Under the pieces are notes generated by a model, which was given only the letters and a program-made list of their open reading frames with translations, did not search any database and had not been told where the DNA came from. From assembly GCA_963170755.1 (NCBI GenBank), contig OY720678.1, positions 41,883,883 through 41,947,882 on the forward strand: a DNA stretch of 64,000 nucleotides, written 5' to 3'. Source of the stretch: Amphimallon solstitiale (lineage: Eukaryota > Arthropoda > Insecta > Coleoptera > Scarabaeidae). This document shows positions 35,831 to 46,372 of the stretch, piece by piece; the stretch's first letter is position 1; each line of letters begins with the position of its first letter. The position numbers and the translations under genes were made by a program.

Positions 35831-36160
35831 CTTGGTGAAAAGTGCTTGGACCTGAGCACATCCTTCCTTCGTAAACTTTAACATGATTTATGTTTACCAT
35901 TAAATTATCCTTCTCGCTCTTCAGTGTTCAGTGTAACGGTTTGTGTAAGAAGGAAAGAAAAGTTCTAAGTAATATTACGATTGGCATAACAAAATTCTAA
36001 CTAACTAAATAACATTCTAAGAGGCGTCATGACAGTGATTGCCTTTTACAGGAAACTGTAAAAAAGCTGTAAGCGGACGCGAAAAGGGCGATTCAAACTA
36101 GAGGAGATTGACGGACCGCTGTAAGCGGACGCAAAGTTGAAGCTGGCATGTTCACGTTAA
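35831..36160 (+). repeat. ~400-bp module, single copy (element C)
   Basis: It contains the module hallmarks TTTAACATGATTTATGTTTA, ATTATCCTTCTCGCTCTTCA, ACGATTGGCATAACAAAAT, GTCATGACAGTGATTGCC and CTGTAAGCGGACGCGAAAAG, followed by a second CGCTGTAAGCGGACGC. In E and F the same module lies at the 3' end before CTAG. Confidence 0.75.
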
Positions 36161-37340
36161 GAGCTTATGCAGACACTGTATACATTACTCTTGACTAAAC
36201 TGGGCTTGGATAAATAGTGTGTTTGTTCAGTAAACGTGTAGTTAAATTTTACATTAATAATTATAATTATTATTGGCACTCTGATTCCTCCAGAATATAA
36301 CATTTTGTAAGTCAAAATTATGTATACCAATTTGGAGACAAGGTTTTCTCAATCAACTTTCTTTGAGTTATGAAATTTGTACAATCAGTAAAATATAATG
36401 TTTTTAGTAAACAGTTGATATATGATTTTTCAGTAAATGTTTCTGGCCTTATTCATCCTATACAAATTTGTGCAAGTTAAATTGTCTCAAATATGGCAAG
36501 TGAAAGTGCTGTCATAAACTGGATTACTGATCATATCTTAAGAATATGATCGATAATTCAGTTTATGACGGCAGATGAAGTGTTTTCTTTTTCAACAAAC
36601 TGTTCCCACTTTAATAATTTTTTACATGTCACATGTTTCACATATTTGTAGGTAACTGTTAATTTCACATCGATGTACGTTGTATTAGTTTTTTTTATTT
36701 TTACTATATTGTTGTATTTGTCAATAGCAGTAAGTAATCAATAAATCTCTATCAGTATCACTGCAGTTTGTTGTACTTTGCTATTTATTCCATAATATAA
36801 ATTTTAAATATGTGCTATTTACACAAAAATTTTCAGATGTATTCACAAAATAAATGTCTACAGATTATTTACTAAAATTAAGTTTCTAAAGCGGCTCTAA
36901 AGATGATTCAGTGCTTATGAAATCTATGTACTTCTGTAGGACACTCCGTGTGCTGAAGTTTAAGTTTCTTATTGTTGGTAATGGCCAGATGGATACTCTT
37001 TAATTTTCAATTTTCAAAGTATGAAACAGTTAATTTATGCATTTCTTATTATTTAATTTTAACATGTCCAATAAGTTCAAGCTCATTTTTGCAAATCATT
37101 TTTTTGGACATCATTAGATTTTATTATGGATAAAAGTAACAACACAAACACAATAAAATCAACCTATTTTGCCTTTTTTATTTACATAATGACGGATCCA
37201 ACATACGAATAGGTTCTTCAGAAACTTTCAGTATCCCTCAAATTTGTTTCACCTTTCACTACTATTCCATAATAGAAATTTTAAATATGTGCTAAATGTC
37301 GACAGATTATTTACTAAAATTAAATTTCTAATTATATAGA
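36161..37340. other. Unassigned AT-rich DNA with one hairpin (element C)
   Basis: A hairpin at 36507-36573 pairs TGCTGTCATAAACTG with CAGTTTATGACGGCA and TGATCATATCTTA with AGAATATGATCG. A second local echo is GAAATTTTAAATATGTGCTA near 37270 and AATTTTAAATATGTGCTATT near 36798, an old duplication. No genes seen. Confidence 0.5.
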
Positions 37341-37489
37341 ATATAAACTAAAAAAAAATGCAAAAAGCACAAAAAACAAATTCAAATGTAGAAAATGGCG
37401 GAAACATTATGAGAAAAATATTGACTAATTTAAAAAAAAAATCCCTATACAAACGTTTTGAACACATGCGTAGTTTCGATATAGTAAAT

Positions 37490-37830
37490 GGCACGATCAA
37501 GCTACGAACTAGAAACGACGGTTCAATGCTACTACAAATATACATTGGCCGCAACAACTTCAAAATAACGAAAGTAAACTTACTAATTAATGTTTAAGAA
37601 TATATAGCTTCCGCTACAAAAATACCATTAAATGAAAGCCGGTTACAAAATGAATATTATAAATAAAGTTATTTCATGTTACTTTCTTACACCGACATTT
37701 TATTTAAAGCATAGCTATTCTGTGTAGTAGGCAGGCATTGTTGACAATTTTACATTATTTTGATGACAATTATAACAAACGTCAAAATAAAATTAAGACA
37801 CATGTCAAAAGGTGAATGCAGTTGTCTGTT
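37490..37830 (+). repeat. Segment shared with elements A and B (KLRTR segment)
   Basis: It aligns with A 19735-20020 over GCTACGAACTAGAAACGACG, TTCAATGCTACTACAAAT, AATGAAAGCCGGTTACAAA, AATATTATAAATAAAG and GCAGGCATTGTTGACAA. The plus-strand translations KLRTRNDGSMLLQIYIG (C) and KLRTRDDDSMPLQISIG (A) keep frame across the substitutions. I do not recognise the peptide. It may be a captured exon or just shared element sequence. Confidence 0.5.
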
Positions 37831-38544
37831 GCGTTTATTGGAAAACGTATTTTGAGTTTACAACTATGTATTTCTTTAATTTACATCACACGTTTTGTTT
37901 ACTTTTGTGCTGAAAGGAGAGATGTTATTTTCCATACAACAGAATCAAACATTTTTAATCACTTCTAATAATACTTTTTTCACTTAGTCCTACTTAAATA
38001 ATTTATTATAACCAACATGTTCCTTAACATGTTAGGTTACAATTATATAATTATTCATACTCAATAACAGATATAGTGCACGTAATAAATAAATAATAAA
38101 ATAAATTAAATATAAATTCCATAAATATTTATAAAGGAATCTCCATTCGCTCATAAACAAAAGCAACACAACAACAACGGTAATAATTTTCTATATGGTT
38201 ATGTCGCTTTGGCAACCAACATGCGCCAGTAGTTTAAAATGGCGTGATTTTGAGATGTTGCATAAGTTTGTTAAATAATATAATCTACAAAAGCCATATC
38301 ATGACTCTCATAAATAAGGATACCCATACACTTTTCGATATTTGTCATAATTACCTTTTGATGTTCGTTATAATTGTCCTTCAAACCCTCTTTATTTATA
38401 AAAAATGCTTGATCATTATACAGAGTAGCCAAGTATTAAATAAAACGTATGTATAGAAAAAGTAGGTATATTTGTAACTGGTTTTCATGTAATAATATTC
38501 ACTAGCGGAATCTATATATCTTGAAGTGTTAATTAAATAATTTA

Positions 38545-39018
38545 TTTTTGTTGGGAGATTTCTTAGGTCGCTGAACACGAATCTGAAATCGAAATTTGAT
38601 AAAACAAAATGGCGCATTCAATACGGCAGAAAGGTAATTGAATCTGTATGGAATTTAGTACTTGGTTCGCTGATGAGGAATCTGAAGTTTATATTTAAAA
38701 ATAAAATGGCGTGTCAAATATAGCGTAATGGTTCTTCGAAAACGTATTGAATCCGCGTGAAATTCAATATTTGGGATTCTTATTGTCGCTGATAACGAAT
38801 TGGAAGTCGAAATATCAAAAAAAAAAAAGTGGGGCGACCAACATGGTTGAAATGTGCGAAACATAATTAGATCTTTCTCAAATTTATTACTTGAGGGTTT
38901 TTGTGGTCCCTGTTGATGAATCCGAAGTCAATCTTTCAAAATGCCAAATGACGAGTGCAATTTGACGGTTCTTACTTGGCCCCTTTCGAGTCTTTGATGA
39001 AATTGAATTTTCGGTTCA
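38545..39018 (+). repeat. Diverged satellite units, about 4 (element C)
   Basis: Ancient relatives of the ~108-bp unit: TTAGGTCGCTGAACACGAAT, AACAAAATGGCGCATTCAAT, TTGTCGCTGATAACGAATT, AAATGGCGTGTCAAATA and GTCCCTGTTGATGAATCCGA. Spacing is about 110-120 bp, with much lower similarity than in the main arrays. Confidence 0.65.
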
Positions 39019-39134
39019 TTTTTACTTTCTTATACGTAGTATAAGGAAGTATTGTGATGATGAAAATTTTCGACCTCGAAATTTTTGCAGATGTCCACGT
39101 TTTGAAGTCCCCTGATACCAAAAAAGTGGTTTTT

Positions 39135-39224
<90 letters not shown>

Positions 39225-39979
39225 TGTGTGACCACGATGGCGGTCAAACCGCTGTAGATATCAATTCCAAATTTTGTATTTAAGTGTATAATCTCCCTCT
39301 TGAGATCTGATTAGTGTTTCAGTAACATCGGTAGACCGGAAGTAGTAGTTTACTTCTGCGAAAAAATAGAGTTTTGCCAATATTTCGTCAACTACTAAGT
39401 TTAAACAAATTTATAAAGAATTCATATGTACTTAAAATTAAAATTGAGAACAATTTTATTTAAAAAGTTTTACGAAATTCCTACCGGAAGTAGGTCTTAT
39501 ACTCCTATCGAATATCAGTTTTTTGTGAATATTTCGCAAATCATGCTTTTTAGACAGGTACGTTACGAGTATAAAAGTATTTAAAATATAATTTTCAATA
39601 CCTTTTCTATAAAAAAAATTTCAAAATTCAGACCGGAAGTACCACTTTTACTCTTATCGAATAGCGATTTCTTGCAAATATGTCGTAAGTTATGCACTAT
39701 ATATATTTATCAAGAGTACAAAAGTATTTAATTCTAGATTTGTAATATTTTTTGTATATATGAAATTTTAAAATTCGAACCGGAAGTAACACTTTTACTC
39801 TTAGGGAGTAGCACTTTTTTTCGAATTTCTTGCAAAGTATGTATTCTATAGCGACTTATTAAGATAATAGAAGTACTTAGAATAGTATTTTGAATAATTT
39901 TTGTGTAAAAAAATTCTTAAAATTGTATAGTTTGAAACGCTCATACGTATAAGAAAGTCGTGTGGTGGCCACACCTCAT
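39019..39979 (-). mobile_element. 'GTGTGG repeat' copy 5, minus strand, inserted in element C
   Basis: The left edge TTTTACTTTCTTATACGTAG and right edge GTGTGGTGGCCACACCTCAT are the reversed tail and head of the family. The flanks GGTTCATTTT and ATTATTATTG join into a sequence matching the uninterrupted GGTTCATTTTTATTATTC at about 53930-53948 in element F, a paralogous empty site that shows real insertion. Inside are about four reversed ~165-bp subrepeats (GACCGGAAGTACCACTTTTA, CGAACCGGAAGTAACAC) and a CT/GT microsatellite. Confidence 0.8.
39141..39230. repeat. (CT)n(GT)n microsatellite, about 90 bp
   Basis: TC dinucleotides to about 39207, then TG dinucleotides to 39230. It lies in the 'GTGTGG repeat', in roughly the same part of the element and the same purine orientation as the GA tract of copy 3. 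Its ORFs are artefacts. Confidence 0.95.
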
Positions 39980-39984
39980 TTTTA

Positions 39985-40440
39985 TTATTATTGTTTATGT
40001 CTATCTTAAATTGTTTTTGACTTATTACCATCCTTTTTGATTTTTTCTTAAAAACTGTAGACTTTGAAACAGTCATCAAACTTTTCTATTGTTGCATCAG
40101 AAGCGTATTGCAGACTGTATCAACGAAAATGGTGCTGTCTTTGAGCTCATTATTTTTTCGGATACTTTAAAATGACTTCTATGTTAAACATTAAATTATC
40201 TTTCTTACTCTACACTGTATACCGGTCTGTGTTAAAAACAGCTTGAGAAGAATTCTGAGTAATATATACGATTGGCCTTACAAAATATAATGGCATAATG
40301 TATATACAGGGATGTGTCAAAAGTTTATAAAAACGGAAATTCTAACAACGGTCCTGACAGTGATCAGGTTTTACTGAAAGCTGTAAAAAGGCTGTAAGCA
40401 GACGCGCAAAAGGCTATTCAAGCATGAACATATTGAAAAA
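39985..40440 (+). repeat. ~400-bp module, diverged copy (element C)
   Basis: GATACTTTAAAATGACTTCT, AAATTATCTTTCTTACTCTA, TATACAGGGATGTGTCAAAA and AGGCTGTAAGCAGACGCGC match the module in E and F with many substitutions. With the diverged satellite before it, it mirrors the satellite-then-module order of D-F. Confidence 0.65.
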
Positions 40441-41012
40441 TAGCTATTGCGAAGTAATATCGTACGTATTCACAAGAGATTGTTTAATTATCATTGATGA
40501 AAATGAACCGTAAACAACATCGTCAATTGCAATAATTCAAAATAGAACTTCAATAAGGATGTCTTACAGTATTTTCGATTATAACAATAGGTAATCAATA
40601 TTACTATAATAAATATATTATATCTATTTGTCCCATAAATTGTAGGTGTACAATGCAAAAGTGAATAATTATTTACAGTGCATGGGAATAATTATAGAAA
40701 ATGCCAATGAAATAGATATTATTTGTTATACAATAATGATGAAACTATCAAATGGTAATAGTGAGTTATTTAAAATATACATTCGTGTTAATAAAACATC
40801 TTATAAAGGTATCTATAAGTTTATATAAAATATTCTTTTTAATTTTTAATGAACCCTCATTTAAACCAAAAAGATCATTGGAATCGACATATATAGACTG
40901 AAACACTATTGACTATCAAAACTATAAAACCACATTTTCCAACTAATGAAAAACACAGATTTTGCAGATTGTCCATTCTATACCCTACAAAGAAAATTTA
41001 AACTATAGATAC

Positions 41013-42280
41013 ATTAGGCAAACGTGAAATAATCATCGTAAGGCACAAAAACCAATAATACTAGAAAAAAAATAAAATAGAGTGAAAAACTACCGACTGC
41101 GAAGAGCACAGAAGAAGTATGTGAAAATGTCCATATAACATGAAACGATAAAATACATCTTATTTCATGAACAGTCATTAAACATTTTAAATTTAAAAAT
41201 GCTGCTATTATCACAAAATCTATTATCAATCATTTCATATAAATTAATTAGGATGCAAGGTACGTCGTCTAAGTATTGAAGCATACATGTAAGAAATAAT
41301 TTAATTATATTAGTGCACACATTAAGAAGACAAAGAGATTCAACAAATTATTTCTGTAAATCAAATATTGAAAAACGTCAATAAAAACTAATTACAATTG
41401 TTTTAATTATTTAGACAATATAATGTTAATACCATCATAAACAAAAATCACTTTATATCTAAAAAACAAACATTACATTTTATTTAAAACAATAATAAAA
41501 CTTTAAAATAAAGAATAAGTATTGGTGCACCTCCATTTTAAACATTTTCTGTAATAACAAAATCCGATAAGCATTCTGAATAAATGTCGCATATTTGCAA
41601 AATATATAGAGGGGTGTACGAAAACAGTTATAGTAAAGTAATATCAATATTGCACATCTGAAACACAATTATATTTACTTACTCGCTATATACCAGAATT
41701 ATGTGCTGTTCAAAAAACTGAAACGCAAATTAATAAATGAAATAAATCATCGGAAAATGAAGGCACAAAAACCAATAATAGTAGAAAAAATTAAAATAGA
41801 GTGAAAACTACCGACTGTGAAGAGCACAGGATAAGTATGTGAAAAATGTCCATATAACTTTAAACGATAAAATACATCTTATTTCATAGACAGCCAATAA
41901 ACATTTTCAATTTAAAAACTCTGCTATTGTCACTAAATCTATTATTAATAATTTCATTTAAATTAATTAGGAAGAAAAGTACGTCGCTTAAGTATTGAAG
42001 CAAGCATGTAAGAAATAACTTAAATATGTTAGTGCACACATCTAAATATCAATATTAAAATATAAAGAATAAGAATTGATGCACCTCTTATTTGAAAAAA
42101 ACATTTTCTATAACAACAGAACCCGATAACCATTCTGAATAAAATATCGGATAGTAGCAAAATATATACAGGGGTGTATAAAAACAGCTGAAGTAAAGCA
42201 GTATTGAAAATCTAAAACACAATTATATTAACTTATTCGCTATATATCGGAATGACATGGTGTTTTATAAACTTAACGCA
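41013..42280 (+). repeat. Tail duplication inside element C
   Basis: 41013-41735 and about 41745-42280 are direct diverged copies: GGCACAAAAACCAATAATA at 41042 and 41761, CTACCGACTG then GAAGAGCACAG, AACGATAAAATACATCTTAT, TTAGTGCACACAT and CGCTATATA. The A/B tail carries one copy. The second copy leads into the terminal hairpin. Confidence 0.75.
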
Positions 42281-43562
42281 ATAAAGACAAAATCCGCAAT
42301 AAATTTAGAAGAATAAGGGAGAGCGGTACCTTAACTGTAAGCGGAATAAGAGGCGGCAGCGGGCCTTCTAGGCCTGCCGTATTAGCTAGTTCTCCTTACT
42401 AATAGCTCACGGTCATCCTTTAAAAATGACGTGAGAAAACAGGGGATAGAGATAGGACCGTGCAACGGGTGACGTTTCTCGAAATTGTGCAACGCCCTGT
42501 ATAGGTAGCGCGTTCGGACCGATCGTCGTGTGAAGAGGAATGTCCGAGCTAATTACGGTTAAAATTTCGGCTTTATAACTCTGTCCGATGGCCGGATATT
42601 TACGGACAAATTTAAACGTTGTTTTTTAAGACGTTGCCCGATTTTCTGAAGGGATCTCCTTTTACACAAATGTATAACACGCATAGGGAAAAGTACGGTT
42701 AAAAAGCCCGCAGTTTCTGCTTTTCAACGCGCTCAAATCCATATTTTAAGGTCGAGGGACGCGTGAGCAATTAAAATAAACGTGTGACCGCGTGTTCCGT
42801 CGAATTTGTCAAAACACGCGAAATGAAGCCATGACGTGCCTAAAGAATGTACATTTTACGTAAATAAAAACGAGGACTAAACACAAAATTGACTTTTCGC
42901 TAATCTGACAGCTCCAACGAGAAATTTTGCACGTTTGACTTTTAAGCCTTATATTCCGAATTTAGAAGGTTTTGACGGCCCAACAAGATTCATAATAGTA
43001 AGTACAGATATTTCTAGACCATTCCCATTCCTATTGCGACTTCATCGACGTACGATATCGATAGTGCGTGTAAATTAAATTCCTCATGCAGACGGACATC
43101 GTAGAAAAATGGCCGAAATACGCCAGAAATACATGTACACAATAAATCAACTGCAATGCTCATAACATGAAATGTACACACATATACATTCATGTGCACT
43201 GCCCGTAAATATATTATATATCGGTAGCTTGACTTAACATTTTTACATACAGGCTGATATCTTTTAATTACTATAAATTTGAATTTTAAAATACCATAAT
43301 TCCAGAACGCGTATGCCCAGTTTCCTTAATGTAATTATTAACTTCAGAATAGGTTCATGGCATATAAACACACATAATATATTTAGTTTTAGGACACGGA
43401 CAAGGCCCTAAATTAATTATCTGGACACAATTAAAACGTTTTTTTATAACCTTTTAAAGATTACACGTCTATTTTCTCTGAGATTTAAAAAAAAAATTGC
43501 AGATTTCAACATAGAGTCAAGCCTACATATAAATATGGCAGTTGAACAAACTATTTACATTA

Positions 43563-43658
43563 GGTCGATAGCCCAATGGCAAAATTGACGGCTTCTTAAT
43601 ACAATGACTTTGCCGGGTCGGGTTCGAACCCAGGCCGGGGCAAAACATTTTTTTTTCG
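43563..43658 (+). ncRNA. tRNA-like Pol III unit (element D)
   Basis: The A box TAGCCCAATGG (43569-43579) fits TRGCNNARNGG exactly. The B box GGTTCGAACCC (43621-43631) lies 52 bp downstream, near the tRNA spacing (~44 plus a longer variable region). A run of nine T follows about 20 bp later (about 43650), a Pol III terminator. D-stem-like GCC/GGC pairs exist, but no acceptor stem closes, so it is a tRNA-derived promoter or SINE head rather than a tRNA. The 80-codon ORF starting at 43604 overlaps it and is probably incidental, although E has an almost identical one. Confidence 0.45.
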
Positions 43659-44039
43659 AATGCGATATTGTGTATTTATTTCGTGTATTTTACCGGCAAT
43701 TTATAAGACAAGACGCCGGACTTCTCGACATAATTTTCCCGGTCGATGAAATAATCATTCACATATACAGCATGATTTTTTCTTATAATTTTTATAAATT
43801 CCATTTAAAATACAATAATTCTAAAACGGGTATGCCGTTTTCTTAAGGGAAAAAATAATGCTTTTAACATTTATGTGCCCCTACGAAATAATTTTATTTA
43901 AATAATTACGCACTGCGCAGTGGGTGGAGCCAAATCAACTTTTTCTTCTGATTAAGGTAAAACTCGGTACTCGGGGGCTCTTGGTGTCGGTGATCTCAAG
44001 CCCAATGTCAAAATTTCAAAAAAAAAAATGGTGCATCTA

Positions 44040-45480
44040 ATATGGCGGAAGAGTTTTTTGAAAACTGACGTATGAAAGTGAAATTTTAGATACGGGGGTG
44101 TCTTAGGTCGCCGATCACGAATCGAAAGTCAAAATGTCAAAAAAAAAAAATGGCCGAAGTTTTTTGAAAATTGACGTATGAATGTGAAATTTTAGATACG
44201 GGGGTGTCTTAGGTCGCCGATCACGAATCCAAAGTCAAAATGTCAAAAAAAAAAAAAAATGGCCGAAGTTTTTTGAAAATTGACGTATGAATGTGAAATT
44301 TTAGATACGGGGGTGTCTTAGGTCGCCGATCACGAATCCAAAGTCAAAATGTCAAAAAAAAACAAAATGGCGGAAGTCTTTTGAAAATTGACGTATGAAT
44401 GTGAAATTTTAGGTACGGGGGTGTCTTAGGTCGCCGATCACGAATCGAAAGTCAAAATGTCAAAAAAAACAAAATGGCCGAAGTTTTTTGAAAATTGACG
44501 TATGAATGTGAAATTTTAGATACGGGGGTGTCTTAGATCGCCGATCACGAATCCAAAGTCAAAATGTCAAAAAAAAAACAAAATGGCGGAAGTTTTTTGA
44601 AAATTGACGTATGAATGTGAAATTTTAAGTACGGGGGTGTCTTAGGTCGCCGATTACAAATCGAAAGTAAAAATGTCAAAAAAAAACAAAATGGCGGAAG
44701 TTCTTTGAAAATTGACGTATGAATGTGAAATTTTAGGTACGGGGGTGTCTTAGGTCGCCGATCACAAATCGAAAGTCAAAATGTCAAAAAAAAACAAAAT
44801 GGCGGAAGTTTTTTGAAAATTGACGTATGAATGTGAAATTTTAGGTACGGGGGTGTCTTAGGTCGCCGATCACAAATCGAAAGTCAAAATGTCAAAAAAA
44901 AAAAAAAAATGGCGGAAGTTTTTTGAAAATTGACGTATGAATGAGAAATTTTAGGTACGGGGGTGTCTTAGGTCGCCGATCACAAATCGAAAGTCAAAAT
45001 GTCAAAAAAAAACAAAATGGCCGAAGTTTTTTGAAAATTGACGTATTAATGTGAAATTTTAGATACGTGGGTGTCTTTGGTCGCCGATCACTAATCCAAA
45101 ATAAAAATGTCAAAAAAAACAAAATGGCGGAAGAATTTTTTGAAAATTGACGTACGAACGTGAAATTTTGGATACGGGGGTGCCTTAGGACGCCGATTAC
45201 GAATCCAAAGTCAAAATGTCAAAAAAAAACAAAATGGCGCAAGAATTTTTTTGAAAATTGACGTATGAATGTGAAATTTTAGATACGGGAGTGTCTTAGG
45301 TCGCCGATCACGAATCCATAGTACAAATGTCAAAAAAAACAAAATGGCGGAAGAGTTTTTTGAAGATTGACGTACGAACGTGAAATTTTAGATGCTGGGG
45401 TGGTTCAGGTCGCCGATCACGAATCCATAGTCAAAATGTCAAAAAAAACTTGATGGCGGATCTAATATGGCAGAAATATT
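44040..45480 (+). repeat. ~108-bp satellite array, about 13 units (element D)
   Basis: Units carry GAAATTTTAGATACGGGGGT, GTCTTAGGTCGCCGATCACG, an A-run and AAAATGGCGGAAG. Nearly all are of the GTGTCTTAGG type, unlike the mixed array in C. The last two or three units (after 45110) are more diverged, and the array enters the module near 45480. It is preceded by a leader with AACTCGGTACTCGGGGGCTC. Confidence 0.95.
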
Positions 45481-45770
45481 CTTCAAAATGTCTTTAATCT
45501 TGGTGAAATCTAGCAAATGGCATTTTCAGGTCGCTGATCACGAATCCGAAATAAAAATTTTAAAAAACAATGTTGCGGAAAGGTTCTTCGAAAAGTGCTT
45601 GGATCTGAGCACATCCTTCCTTCGTAAACTTTAACATGATTTATGTTTAACATTGTGTTCAGTGTGACGGTTTGTGTAAAAAGGAAAGGAAAGTTCTAAA
45701 TAATATATACGATTGGCATAACAAAATTTATATGTGTACAGGGGTGCGTCAAAAGTCGGACATTCTCTCT

Positions 45771-46372
45771 CTCTCTCTCGAAATGGCATGTCTATGTATA
45801 ATATTTGACAGGTAAAATTTTGCAATATCTCAAATTTAATGCCCTTAAATTATTGGCGCATGTTTCATTAAAGTTGACATAATATTTGAATGTAACCTTC
45901 AACATTAAAATGCCCTAACAACTACAACGGCAAATTTAAACGTATTTTTAATTATTTATATTATTGCACTGTATTAGTTGATTAAGTTCAATTGCGGGCC
46001 GGTTTTCCCAATGCAGATCAGCGTACTCATTAAATAAAATACGGGATAATACGTTTTTGCAAGAACCTGTTGGCGCTAATAATTGATTAAGAACGTTATT
46101 AAATGAAGATACCTTAACCGGTGTTTTTCCAAACCTGATAAATATTAAACAGTAATTAGGGTTACTTACACATGCGCATAACCTAGAAGATTTGGATTTT
46201 TATTAGTATTGACTGCGATTATATTTTCTTATGCATTTGTAATTAATAATTATTTTTATTAGTGATTTAGTAATTGTGTTGCTCCTTCTATACATGAAAT
46301 TAACAGTATAATTAAAAATGAAAACGTAATATTGAATATGTGCAACTTTTAGCTTACTACGGAAATACTTGT
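45771..46372. other. Unassigned DNA between elements D and E
   Basis: AT-rich with no ORF or repeat that I recognise. It begins after a short (CT)n run at 45764-45779. It may be host DNA that survived the insertions, or a deleted D tail. Confidence 0.4.

Larger units (their letters stand above)
33350..42389 (+). mobile_element. Helitron/Helentron-like element C, ~9.04 kb, diverged and nested
   Basis: It begins immediately after B with a diverged head (TGCGACATAATATAAGCTGC) and then the family block AATGACGTGAGAAAATACGG and GGGATAGAGATAGGACCGTG. It ends with GGGCCTTCTAGGCCTGCC and TATTAGCTAG at 42389. The hairpin stem is retained although its sequence differs from A. The interior holds a tRNA-like unit, a ~108-bp satellite array, the ~400-bp module, a fold-back, the KLRTRNDGS segment shared with A, a second diverged satellite block, an inserted 'GTGTGG repeat', and a duplicated tail. 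That the whole 9 kb is one element is inferred from the positions of its ends. Confidence 0.5.
42391..45770 (+). mobile_element. Helitron/Helentron-like element D, 3' end not found
   Basis: The head TCTCCTTACTAATAGCTCAC begins one T after the CTAG of C. Shared head blocks run to about 43300. The order then is tRNA-like unit, palindrome CACTGCGCAGTG, satellite array and the beginning of the ~400-bp module. Similarity to E and F stops near CGGACATTCTCTCTCTCTC at about 45757-45779; the 3' terminus is missing or replaced by the unassigned 0.6 kb before E. Confidence 0.55.

Noticed and set aside
36161..38544. Host gene exons in the middle of element C
   Set aside because: Only short ORFs without known motifs; apart from the KLRTR segment shared with A, nothing looks coding.
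43604..43846. 80-codon ORF repeated at 47410-47652 as a conserved protein
   Set aside because: Its conservation is explained by the recent common origin of elements D and E. It starts inside the tRNA-like unit, and the C copy is disrupted.
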